DNA from: Globodera rostochiensis
Lineage: Eukaryota > Nematoda > Chromadorea > Rhabditida > Heteroderidae
DNA length: 64,000 nt
Direction: 5' to 3'
NCBI GenBank assembly: GCA_018350325.1
Contig: JAEVLN010000006.1
Location: 1,635,193-1,699,192, forward strand
Position numbers and translations under genes: made by a program. The notes under the pieces were generated by a model. It was given only the letters and a program-made list of their open reading frames with translations, had not been told where the DNA came from and did no database searches. Below are positions 32,862 through 43,742 of the stretch, piece by piece; the stretch's first letter is position 1, and each line of letters starts with the position of its first letter.

Positions 32862-33755
32862 CAACGCATTCATTTCAAATAATTTGATCGAAATAAAACA
32901 TGTAAAACGGCAAATGGAATAAATTTTGGGATTAGGGGAGTTTTAAAATTCATTAAAAAATTATATTTTTAAAAATAATTTATATATTATATTCCAACCA
33001 GAAAAAACTTGGCAAAATTTTTCAAAAACGTGCCAATTTTTTAAGCCTTTAATTTGATGGGAAATTGTTTGACCAATAATTAACTAGCATATTTAGCACA
33101 GCATCACTTTGTAACCATTTTGAGCAAATTTAATTGAGAATGAAGCAATTATGGGGTTTTGATTCTTTTTAAGGAATTTAGCAAAAATGCAAATTTAGAA
33201 ATCTGTCACCGGGGAAATTTTTTTTTATGACGATTTAACGAATTTGTTAAGAAACCGCTGCAAAAAACGTGGCACTCAATCCCAAAACGTGGCGAGCGAA
33301 ACGTGGCAAATCCGTGGAAAAATTGCACGTTTCCGGGAAAAAATTACGGCTCTGATTTCAGCTTTCTGAAAGTGTAGTTTAATTACCTAATTAGGGCCCC
33401 TATTTAAATGCACCAAAAATGGTTAAAAGATTCATTTTTACAATTTTTTGCTAAAATCCTCAAAATATGCAAAATTTTGTTTTTCCATTTTTGTTACCGA
33501 ATTTTTAGTCAAAAAAAAGGCGCATAAATATGCATTTTAAAAAGGCTCAAAAAAGAAAAAGACCAACGTAACAATAAATAACACCTTTTTTGGAGCTAAT
33601 TTCTTTGGAATTAATTGGACTAAAAATATGCAAATGCATATAAACCGGGCCCAATTAAAATGAAACTACACAAAAATGTGAAAATCATTTTATTTTTAAT
33701 AATTTTTCTAATTCAATTTTTGAAAAGAATTCACAAAAAACAAAACAAAATTAAA
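32862..33755. other. No gene recognised
   Basis: AT-rich sequence with a local repetition of AAACGTGGC near 33260-33320. An in-frame hydrophobic extension of the Srt frame begins at an ATG at 33660, but the Met at 33756 is preferred as start. Confidence 0.5.
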
Positions 33756-36700
33756 ATGGAATTGCCCTTCTTCAACCCGGACGAGTACGAGCGTTTGTAC
33801 AATTGCAGTGCCTACGAGATCGACCAAGTTCCATTGTCAAAACGACAAAATATTCCACTTGGAGTCGCGTTCCTTACAATTGGAATTATTTGTGAGGTGA
33901 AAATTTAAAATTTAAATTTTAAAAAATAAAAAAATAAAATATTATTTATTTAATAAGCTAAGCTAATGAATACCTAACTAGGGATGACATTTATATTGAC
34001 TAAAAAGTCGCTTTAATTCAACATTTTCGAAATGAGGAACGGCTTTTTAGTCAAGACTAAAAATTCTGCCCGCTAAAATATGAAATTTTTTAAAATTCTC
34101 CACTTTAAAATTTTTTTTGACTGAATTGCTTTTGATTTAAAATTCTTACACAAAATGATTTGATTAATAAATTTAGTGAAAATTTTTTTTTGGCCAACTT
34201 ACACACATAATTTTGGTATTTTTAGAAACTATTTTGGACTTTTTAAGTAACTATAAACCTAATTTGGAGATTTTTAGCAACTATGAATCTTATCCCTAGC
34301 CATCAACTATAATGCCATCGGTCAAATTGCCAACAAGACCAAAAACGGCCAAAATGTCAACTTCGCCAAAAATTTTTATTTAAAACTACAAAGATTTTAT
34401 TGTTGATTAAAAAGATTGTAATTTGTCAATTAGAGAATTTTCCGGTTGGCATTTTGACCGTTTTTGGCCAGATTGGCACTTTGGCTGGTGTGCATTTTTA
34501 CCTAGCATCGATAAATGCAATAATTTAAGGTCCTGTACGTGCCATGTATGATCGCCATTCGAAAGCACATGGATAGCACTTGCTTTAAAGTACTGCACTC
34601 GGATAAAAAACTGTTTAAAATGATTATTATAAAAAGATAAAAAATAATCATTTTTTATTTAAGAGTTTCAGAATTTTTTTTTGTATATTATAGCACGATC
34701 TCGGTCCATTAAATTTGGATTGAAATATAATATTTAAATTTTTAAATCATCGTTTCTTTAAAATTTAATTTAATTTTAAATCATTAATATTCTTTCTAGC
34801 CATATTTTATACATATTTTTTATCTTAAAAATGTTTGACAATATTGCACCAAAAATGATCAAAATATGCGCATTTTTATTAGAGACCGAAAACTTGGACC
34901 CAAAACCAAAAAACTTTTGGTCCAATTTTTGTACAAAAAACCCAAAAAAAATTTTGGTTTTGGGTCCAGCCTCTAATTTTTATCCATTTTTTTGCCAAAA
35001 TATATCCGAAATCCTCAAAATAAAATGCTTTTTGTTAAAGAATTTTGATAAGAAAATGCATTTGTTTAAACTTTAAAGTTCATGTTCTACATCGCCATAG
35101 CGGACATGTTGTGCCTGCTGTTATGTGGCATTGTGACCGGCTATTTGGCCATCATTGGGGCTGTGTTTTGTACGGCACCGACATTCATTTACATTTCCGG
35201 TGCTTTTCCACTCGGTAAATTTTGTTTGTTGTTGTTGTTATGAATTAAGCCTAAAGCCGACGAGATTTTTAGACTGACAAGAAAAGCCTAAAAATAGTAG
35301 CATTTATAATCGAAAAATTTTTAAATTAGAGCGAATTTTAGGCCTAAGCCACCCTGGGTTGGGATTCGTTAGGCTTAGGCCTAGGCTTAAGCCTAAGCCT
35401 AGCTTAGACCAAGCTAAGCCTTAGCCTAAGACGGTGAGGAGATTCGGGAACTTTTGGCTATGGGGGGGGGGGTGGTGGGTGGAAATATTTTAAATAAACA
35501 GTAATTGGCACTCAATTAATCAATCGTAAATAAAGCTAAAAAAATTTGCCCACAATTAAATTTCCAAAAATGTTTAAAACCCAAAAAAAGTGCCAAAATT
35601 TTTAGCCCTTTGGGTCACCGAGACAACGGCGGAAATGTTTTTGGCGTTCAACCGTTGTGTGGAGTTGAGCTCCAGCCGGCTGGCCGATTTGCTCTTTGGC
35701 GGCAAACGCATTTACTTGTGGATGGTGGTGACCACGCTGTACGGCATGTACTTTGTGCTGTTCACAAAGCCGTTGATCTTCAACGGCATCTACATCACAT
35801 GGTTCCAGAATCCGCACGTCGGCTACATCGACAGTTTTGAGGATACCGTTAGTTTATACATTTGACAATGTTTTAAACAAAAGTTTCAATGGTTTTCCGA
35901 CAAATAGTAGTGCCCGGATTTGGATCGACAAGTTCAACAAAATCTCATAACTCGTAATAAACTTATACGATTGAGATTTGTTCAAGATTTTCAGTAAGAA
36001 ATCTCGAAAAATCTTGTCATTTCGTCCATCAAGATTTCGATCCGAAATGCTTGATTGTCGGTTGGAATGTCATTTAAATTTTCAAAGTCGCTATACACTC
36101 CAGTAAAAGTGCTAAAATACGCTTCTTATCACCAATTTTGAATCCATAGAATTTATTAAGAGTAAACAAAATTACCTATGTTTAATTTTTCTAAAATTAA
36201 ATATAATAAATGCCATTTTGTTACTACTAGCTAGTACTACTGTATTTATTTTTAAAAATAATTTTGTACAGTATCGCAACAGTATGCAGTCCATTCACAA
36301 TGTGATTGTTGTCGCGGTGCTGCCCAGCATTTACCTGCTGTTTGCACTGATTCTGTTCATCAAAGGTCGCAAGATTAGTGCCGCAGCTGGCCCAAACGCT
36401 TCATTGGTCAACCAAAAATCGGTTTGAATAAATTTAATTTTTTTTAATATTTATTTTTGATTATTCAGATTTTTATCCAAGTTGTACTGATCAGTTGCGT
36501 GAATGCAATTGCGTCTGCAATTTATGTGTCCATGAATTTGGTGCCACTTAGCAAATTGTTGATTCTTGTCGGACAATTCTGTTGGATTATGGCGCATGGT
36601 GAGAAGCTTTGATATTGGAGGGCCGAGAATCTCGGTGCCGGAAAGGAAGGCTTCTCCCCCTGGGGAAGGTTCCTTAAAAGTAGGGCCCAGACTTGAGGAC

Positions 36701-37304
36701 CGGTCGAGATTTTGATCTAGAAGCTCAAAAAACTCGGGAAAATTTTCGTCGATCAATTTAATTGAATCTTAAAAACATAAACTTTCGTCGATCGAGAATC
36801 TCGATCGTCCGGGCTCTATTAAACGAGGGTAGATAACCAGTGATCGGGGTGAGTTTCCATCTTACTCCCGACCATTGGCCGGTTCGAGCCTTTCCGCGGG
36901 AGGACGACAGTCCGATCAATCACTGAGAGGAACATGTGATCGATCGATCACCGGGGGGCACAGTATAAACGCATTAATTGTTTTTATGTCCTAAAATGAT
37001 GTTTTTGTTTTTTTAAATAAATTCCAATTGCTAAAAAGGTATTCCGCCCATCATCTACTTGCTGTTGAACAAAACTGTACGTCACGACGTGCTCGTCATG
37101 TTCGTCCGTCCGATTGGGCTGATCTTTCCGTTCATTACGCTCCCTTTGGGCGGAAAAACAAGCATTATTCGTACGCTGGAGACGAACCGTGTGACGGCCA
37201 CCACCAACAGCAAAAGCATTCGCATAATTGTGTCGCAAGCGAATCGCGCGAAATCACTCGCAACAATTGAGCCATGTGCAACAAAATGGTTCCAAAAGTA
37301 TTGA
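33756..37304 (+). CDS. Srt-class seven-transmembrane chemoreceptor (exon 2 unresolved)
   Basis: Exons: 33756-33896, an unresolved short exon near 34802-34870, 35079-35214, 35606-35847, 36272-36421, 36469-36598 and 37039-37304 (TGA). The last five agree in phase. Exon 1 has the Srt signature FNPDEYERLYNCSAYEID and PLGVAFLTIGIICE. Later blocks are FMFYIAIADMLCLLLCGIVT, AVFCTAPTFIYISG, EMFLAFNRCVEL, VLFTKPLIFNGIY, WFQNPHVGYIDS, FCWIMAHG and PPIIYLLLNKTVR. These match the order of nematode 7TM_GPCR_Srt proteins, a chemosensory receptor class. The first transmembrane/loop exon is uncertain, because candidate exons near 34802 (LYIF-type) do not join cleanly and a 96-bp MITE sits there. It may be functional or a young pseudogene. 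Confidence 0.8.
33979..34302. mobile_element. Probable inverted-repeat element in Srt intron 1
   Basis: CTAGGGATGACATTTATATT at the left and GAATCTTATCCCTAG at the right are inverted relatives. The interior repeats AACTATTTTGGACTTTTTAA-type motifs that recur near 58685-58770. No clear target duplication was read. Confidence 0.45.
34880..34975. mobile_element. 96-bp hAT-like MITE in the Srt gene
   Basis: Starts TAGAGACCGAAAACTTGGAC and ends GGTTTTGGGTCCAGCCTCTA, with perfect 8-bp target duplications ATTTTTAT (34872-34879 and 34976-34983). The smallest element here, it is almost all termini. Confidence 0.9.
36681..36818. mobile_element. Small hAT-like MITE in Srt intron 6
   Basis: TAGGGCCCAGACTTGAGGAC at the left and GATCGTCCGGGCTCTA at the right, related to 29958-30056. 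Flanks CTTAAAAG and TTAAACGA are only roughly alike. Confidence 0.6.
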
Positions 37305-37328
37305 GATGGTTCACAGAATGCTGTAAAT

Positions 37329-37550
37329 CAGGGATGGGCGGAATTCCGATTTCCGAAATCTTTGAGACCCCGGAATCCGATTCCCGAAATTTTTTGAGAC
37401 CTCGGAATTCCGATTTCCGAAATTTTTTGAGACCTCGGAATTCCGATTTCCGAAAATTTTTGAGACCTCGGAATTCCGATTTCCGAAAATTTTTGAGACC
37501 TCGGAATTCCGATTTCCGAAATGTTTTGAGGTCGTCGGCGCCCATCCCTG
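37329..37550. mobile_element. hAT-like MITE with internal 30-bp tandem repeat
   Basis: Starts CAGGGATGGGCGGAATTCCG and ends CGTCGGCGCCCATCCCTG, with perfect 8-bp target duplications CTGTAAAT (37321-37328 and 37551-37558). The interior is five units of TTGAGACCTCGGAATTCCGA, then TTTCCGAAAT. It lies 25 bp past the Srt stop codon. Confidence 0.92.
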
Positions 37551-37558
37551 CTGTAAAT

Positions 37559-38497
37559 GATCAATTTCAGTAACAATAATTCCTTTTGCATTATTTTACA
37601 CCCAGAGCTTCGATATTGTATCCTTTGGCAACCAAATCAAACAAACAAGATGCGCACACCCACTCTCTCAATCTTTTTTAAACAAAAATTTCAAGAAAAT
37701 TCAAAAAAGAATTAGAAAATGCTTGAAAATTAACTAATTTGGCCATCTTTCTAAAGATTTATTCAAAATCTTTAACAAAAATTTTTCAAAAACTCACCAA
37801 AATCTTAAATAAAGGACAAAAAAGGACGGCCCCCTCCCAAATAAAGGACGAAAAAGGACGCCCCCTTACCAAATAAAGGACAAATCTTTAAAAAAGGACA
37901 TTCTCGTCTTTTGACCGGTGGCATTTTGAAGGTTTTTGGCTTTTGTCTTAGCGCCTTCAAGCTGTATCTTTTTGTTCTCTGCAACGCAAATGTCAAACAA
38001 TGCTTCACAAATAAAACAGAATAAGAAGCTAAATTTCTTCGACAGTTAGTCGATGTCACCCCGCCCCAGGGATCTCAAAACGTACTCTAAATCTAATTAA
38101 GCAAAAAGCGTGGATGGGTCAACATTTTATTTTGAATAATATTTATAGTAAAGTAGCTAAGGTTGAAATATGGGGATTCCGTATTTCTAAAAACACTACC
38201 CCCCCCCCTAAATTAGAAACCCCCCCCCCCTCTAAAATAAAAACCCCCCCTCTGCTGGAGGTGGGTTGAAAAATACTAACCCCGGGGTTAGTGTTTTAGA
38301 AAATACGGTAAATTAAAAATATTTTCACCCAAAACGATAATTTTATTTATCAGATTTTAACCGAAAATATATTCTAATTTAAATCTGCTAGTTAAAAAGG
38401 CATAATAATTTAAGAAGTAAAGTCATCGGACATAGCCCAATCTAATATGTAAGGGTTTTTTTTTTCATTTAGGTTAAATTCTTCAAATTCCAAGGAT
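37559..38497. other. No gene recognised
   Basis: AT-rich sequence, a small CCTTTTT/AAAGGACG repeat near 37810-37900, and C-runs near 38200-38250. A minus-strand frame at 38410-38500 reads through from the neighbouring repeat array in a different frame from the called protein. Confidence 0.5.
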
Positions 38498-40014
38498 TCA
38501 TCGGATTGACAGACGCTTCTTTCGTGCTTCAACCGGCACTTCTGGAGGTGGCACTTCTTCTTCATCGGCTTGACGCTTTTTTCGTGCTTCAACCGGCACT
38601 TCTGGAGGTGGCACTTCTTCTTCATCGGCTTGACGCTTTTTTCGTGCTTCAACCGGCACTTCTGGAGGTGGCACTTCTTCTTCATCGGCTTGACGCTTTT
38701 TTCGTGCTTCAACCGGCACTTCTGGAGGTGGCACTTCTTCTTCATCGGCTTGACGCTTTTTTCGTGCTTCAACCGGCACTTCTGGAGGTGGCACTTCTTC
38801 TTCATCGGCTTGACGCTTTTTTCGTGCTTCAACCGGCACTTCTGGAGGTGGCACTTCTTCTTCATCGGCTTGACGCTTTTTTCGTGCTTCAACCGGCACT
38901 TCTGGAGGTGGCACTTCTTCTTCATCGGCTTGACGCTTTTTTCGTGCCTCAACCGGCACTTCTGGAGGTGGCACTTCTACTTCATCGGCTTGACGCTTCT
39001 TTCGTGCTTCAACCGGCACTTCTGGAGGTGGCACTTCTTCTTCATCGGCTTGACGCCTCTTTCGTGCTTCAACCGGCACTTCTGGAGGTGGCACTTCTAC
39101 TTCATCGGCTTGACGCTTCTTTCGTGCTTCAACCGGCACTTCTGGAGGTGGCACTTCTTCTTCATCGGCTTGACGCTTTTTTCGTGCTTCAACCGGCACT
39201 TCTGGAGGTGGCACTTCTTCTTCATCGGCTTGACGCTTTTTTCGTGCTTCAACCGGCACTTCTGGAGGTGGCACTTCTTCTTCATCGGCTTGACGCTTTT
39301 TTCGTGCCTCAACCGGCACTTCTGGAGGTGGCACTTCTACTTCATCGGCTTGACGCTTCTTTCGTGCTTCAACCGGCACTTCTGGAGGTGGCACTTCTTC
39401 TTCATCGGCTTGACGCCTCTTTCGTGCTTCAACCGGCACTTCTGGAGGTGGCACTTCTACTTCATCGGCTTGACGCTTCTTTCGTGCTTCAACCGGCACT
39501 TCTGGAGGTGGCACTTCTTCTTCATCGGCTTGACGCTTTTTTCGTGCTTCAACCGGCACTTCTGGAGGTGGCACTTCTTCTTCATCGGCTTGACGCTTTT
39601 TTCGTGCCTCAACCGGCACTTCTGGAGGTGGCACTTCTACTTCATCGGCTTGACGCTTCTTTCGTGCTTCAACCGGCAATTCTGGAGGTGGCACTTCTTC
39701 TTCATCGGCTTGACGCTTTTTTCGTGCCTCAACCGGCACTTCTGGAGGTGGCACTTCTACTTCATCGGCTTGACGCTTCTTTCGTGCTTCAACCGGCACT
39801 TCTGGAGGTGGCACTAGTGCTTGTTCGTCTTCTTTAGGTTTACCAACCTCACGTTTATAAGTCTTTAAATAAGAATTAATTAAATATGATTTTACTGTCA
39901 ATGCATTTATTTTAAAGATTTATTTTATTTTAAATATGTAAGACTTACTGGATTTGTCGTCACCAACAGAAAATAAGCGCTTAAAATAATACAAATAAAT
40001 GTTTGGAAAATCAT
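38498..40014 (-). CDS. Secreted preproprotein of 22 tandem 20-residue repeats with RKKR sites
   Basis: Exon 1 (40014-39949) is a signal peptide (MIFQTFICIILSAYFLLVTT). It joins in phase to exon 2 (39862-38498), which reads TYKREVGKPKEDEQAL and then 22 copies of VPPPEVPVEARKKRQADEEE, ending KKRLSIR. Variation is confined to E/V in the acidic stretch, K/R in RKKR/RKRR, and one V-to-L change. Every unit contains R-x-K/R-R, a furin/kexin consensus, followed by Gln, which could cyclise to pyroglutamate. Complete cleavage would release many copies of a peptide of about 16 residues. The 60-bp unit keeps all frames open, so the frame is chosen from the signal-peptide junction. It resembles multicopy neuropeptide or peptide-effector precursors in design only. 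Confidence 0.8.
38521..39823. repeat. 60-bp coding minisatellite with a 360-bp higher-order unit
   Basis: Twenty-two copies of a 60-bp unit start every 60 bp from 38521. Variant positions (GACGCCTCT at about 39052 and 39412, CTACTTCATC positions) repeat at 360 bp, so blocks of six units have been duplicated as a whole. Seven identical units lie at the 3' end of the gene. Confidence 0.95.
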
Positions 40015-41043
40015 TTTTTGTATTTAAATTGAAATTAATCATTAACTCCCATTATTTTTATAAGAGAAATTTACAGTTTACATAGCTGCTTCCCATTGAC
40101 AAAAAGATTTCATTTCGTAAGTTGAGTTGGTTTATTAAAAACAATTTTGCCAAAATTTCATTTATAAATTTTTATCGATAAAGACTGATCATACATCATA
40201 CATAATCAAATAGATGAAGGTTCTCTGCTCAATGTTTGTTTAATCATTTTGAATAATAGTGAATTAATTATGCACTCAGTCGATTATTTACATATTACTA
40301 GTGACCGGATTTTTAGGCTCAAAAAATCTCGAAATAAGCGAGAAAAGATGCCAAAATGGGCTCCAAAAACCGGGTTTATAAGCAAAAATTGGTGCGAAAA
40401 ATTAGTGATGCACGAGACCCAAAATTTCTCGATACTCGAGACTCGATACCGAGACTTGACTCCGAGACTCGAGACCGAGACTTGACTCCGAGACTCGAGA
40501 CCGAGACTTGACCCCGAGACTCGAGACCGATACTTGACCCCGAGACTCGAGACCGAGACTTGACTCCGAGACTCGAGACCGAGACTTGACCCCGAAACTC
40601 GAGACCGAGACATGACCCCGAGACTCGAGACCGAGACCCAAAAAATCCGAGACTTTTCTCGAGTCGAGACTTTTTTGAAAATTTTTTTTGCAATTCACTG
40701 AAAATGTTTAATTTTAGCTCCAAAAATTTTCAAATTATAAAAATCGTGTTTAAAAATTCAACCGAAATTTTGTTCAGGGCCGATTATAAAATCCAATCAA
40801 TTTCGGCAAATTTAGGCTCGAAAAATCTCAAAATAGGCGCCTAAATAGTTCTGTGTTTTTTTTTACTTGAAATAGGTTTGCGCCCCTTTTTAGGTGCAAA
40901 AATCCCAAAATAAGGGTTTTTTAGGTCCGGATAGGTGAGTTAAAACGACGAAATTTCCGACTAAAATACAATTTTTCGTGCCAAAATTGAGTCAAAAATT
41001 TTCTCGGCGGCGCCTTTTTTTAAAAATAGATTCCGATTCCCCC
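40015..41043. repeat. Truncated TCTCG-type element and repeat-derived sequence
   Basis: TAGTGATGCACGAGACCC at 40403 is a hAT-like terminus followed by ten or more CGAGACTTGACTCCGAGACT units to about 40670. No right terminus was found. A half GC hairpin (CTCGGCGGCGCC) lies near 41005. No gene is seen. Confidence 0.7.
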
Positions 41044-41439
41044 CAGGGTGACCATCGACAAAACCCAAAAATCAGTATTAGCAGTTGAAAAATGAGGGAC
41101 GATATTTAAGTGCTTAATTATATGAATTTAATGCCAAAAATGTATTAATGATACTTTTCGCCGTACTTGACTTGTCAGGAATCGCTTAAAAAATGATCAC
41201 ATGCCTGGGTAGAATCGAAATCTTGCTCGAAATCGAGGCCGTATCTAGTTTTTGGATTTTTTTGTTGGTGGGTCCAACGGCGCCAAAAAGCGCCGATGGG
41301 AAATTGTTTTATAATTTTAAAGTTTTTGTTAGGAAAATTGGCCATTTTCATTGAAAATCTGCAACTTTTTGAAAAATCAGGAAAAAAAACTCCGAAAAAT
41401 CAGGTAAAATCAGACAAAACAGGTGCTATGGTCACCCTG
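41044..41439. mobile_element. hAT-like MITE, CAGGGTGACCAT termini
   Basis: Starts CAGGGTGACCATCGACAAAA and ends TGCTATGGTCACCCTG, with perfect 8-bp target duplications ATTCCCCC (41036-41043 and 41440-41447). The interior has AAATCAGG/AAAATCAGACAAAACAG iterations. A left end of the same family (CAGGGCGACCATAATAATCT) lies at 59919. Confidence 0.88.
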
Positions 41440-41591
41440 ATTCCCCCTGCCCCAAAATATGCAACTTTTAAACTCGACCAAAAAAACTCAAACCAACGCG
41501 AAAAGGCTGGGCCGTATTCTTTAAAGCATATAAGCAAACAAAATATGCCAAAAAATGAGGGCCCTAATGAAATTCAGCAAATTCATAAATT

Positions 41592-41648
41592 AGAGAGTTA
41601 CATCGACCGAAGTGCCATCGGGTTTCTCCAAAGCATTTGCCGAAACTA
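41592..41648 (+). pseudogene. F-box-like family exon 3 start relic
   Basis: [17 protein letters not shown], then TAA. This matches [15 protein letters not shown] at the start of exon 3 of the gene at 49008-52600. About 19 codons remain. Confidence 0.75.
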
Positions 41649-42403
41649 AAGTTGAAGAGTCGAGCTATTTGCCTAATTGGTGGTATACTGTAATGGATAT
41701 AGGTGTTATGGCTAGAGCGCGGATTTTTATTTTTTAAAATGTTTTTTTTGTAGAATAGGGGATAACGAGAGAAGCCCAAAAATAGCATTCATTTCGAAAA
41801 ATTTTACAATTAGTTTAGCCATTGTAAATCAATATTTTGCCTTTTTTGAGAATGAATCAATATTTCGCCATTTTTCATAATAAATCAATATTTTAGGCAT
41901 TTTTCCGAAAATTCTTGAAATAAATGCAATATTTCTTGCACTTTTCCCCAAAATTTCTTAAGAAAACGCAATAAAAACGAAAAACGGGTCCTTAAAAATC
42001 AAAAAATTTTTCACCCCAAAAATGCACCACTAAAAAATGACTTTTTCTTTGACCAAAAATCCACCCCCAAAATAGACATTTTCCCGCCAAAAAGTTCACT
42101 TAATAAAACATAAAAATAAGTGAAAGCGCCAGGTAAGCGTCGGATTTTCCCAAAATGACATCAATTTGCGAGGACGAGGTGACAACCAGTGTTTTCCTGT
42201 TCCAAGGATTTTGAACCTGTTCCTGTTCCTGTTCTGTTCTCAAATTTTAGAACAGCCTATCTGTTCTGTTCCTGTTCTGTTCCGACCTCGAGAACAGAAC
42301 AGGAACAGAACAGAGTAAACTGTTCTTAGACTGTTCCAAATTACAAATTTTCCGAGTGAAATTCAGTTTGAAATTTTAATCGATGATTCATTGGACAAAG
42401 TGT
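41649..42403. other. Repeat-derived, no gene; CCTGTT minisatellite
   Basis: Several AATCAATATTTTGGCATTTTT-like lines recur and are found again near 47390-47470. At 42200-42330 GTTCCTGTTCTGTTC units run in both orientations around GAACAG, forming a potential hairpin. Confidence 0.6.
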
Positions 42404-43132
42404 TCATGCACAAAATTTTCAAAACAAAAAATCAATTTTTTGTTTGGCCCAAAATCCAAACAAAAATTCACGCACGCATAACTTTTGATACTGATCAAAA
42501 AAGATAATTACACCAAGTTGATCAGACAACTCCGTCATGGAGATCCGGAAACCCCAAAATACACTGAAAATGGGGGTCATTTTAGAAAAAAATCCCTGAG
42601 GGCTTGGAAAAAATTTTCTGAGAAAAATCAGTAGCGTAAAATAGGGAATCTAGTTTGGCGCTTTTGAGAAATAGCTAACTTCATTATAATAAGTTTTTAA
42701 GGGTTTTTAAATAATTAGGCAATTAAAAACGTGTATTTCAAGTGAGAAATCACGATTTTTGCATCTAAAAATTATTGTACTACCGTACCCCTTTCAGACG
42801 GTCCCTGCGCAGGTTGCACATGATGCCCACGCTCATCGGAGAAAAGTCGCGGAGCTTAGCGGTCTTTTGGCTTTTGTAGAGAATTTTGTGGGCTATTCAT
42901 CCCTCTAATTGATTTTTCTCAGAAAATTTTTTCCAAGCCCTCAGGGATTTTTTTCTAAAATGACCCCCATTTTCAGTGTATTTTGGGGTTTCCGGATCTC
43001 CATGACGGAGTTGTCTGATCAACTTGGTGTAATTATCTTTTTTGATCAGTATCAAAAGTTATGCGTGCGTGAATTTTTGTTTGGATTTTGGGCCAAACAA
43101 AAAATTGATTTTTTGTTTTAAAAATTTTGTGC
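42404..43132. repeat. Long inverted repeat, arms about 225 bp
   Basis: 42404-42631 is nearly perfectly complementary to 42908-43132, for example CGTCATGGAGATCCGGAAAC versus GTTTCCGGATCTCCATGACG, with a spacer of about 275 bp. A diverged single-arm copy with part of the spacer lies at 53590-53830. No coding frame is conserved between copies. Confidence 0.9.
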
Positions 43133-43742
43133 ATTTACTTTTGCACCACAAAAAAGTGGGGTGGTCGGACTTTGGTGGAGCAGTAATTTAATGAGGGGGA
43201 TTCGGGATGGTTGCTCTAGCTGGTTTTGTAGGCCACAAAAAATGCTACAAAAAAGCCCTTAACACTCTTTCTCAAATTGTCTCTTTATCATTTTACAGAT
43301 CGTTGAACAAAAAAAAAATTTTTGTACATTTACTTTTGCACACCACTGTATTGAATTGTTTTGTTTTCTCATTTTTACAATCATTTTCATAGATTTTTTG
43401 TAGATTTTAACCTTTTTGAGTTCATAAATAAACTATTTTTCACGTGTTTGAAATTTCGAAAAAGGTTTGAATTCGGGTTCGGGGTTCGGTATTCACAAAA
43501 CCCGAGCTCGGATTCGTGTTCTACGCATATTTTCACACTAGAAAACATGCATTATGAATTTGTAAAATTTTTTTTGGTCGGGACCCCAATTCTTAAGGAT
43601 TGCCTTAAAATGATTTGGTTTTTGGATCGCTTTTATTTGAAGTTTTTGTTGGACAAAAAACTCAACATTTTTTTTTGCAAAGGAAAAGCAATGATTGATT
43701 TAACAGAAACGAAACAAATTTATTTAATTCAATTTTTTCTGG

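Noticed and set aside
38506..39837. 443- and 415-codon plus-strand frames opposite the repeat precursor
   Set aside because: The 60-bp unit keeps all frames open. Only the minus-strand VPPPEVPVEARKKR frame joins in phase to a signal-peptide exon.
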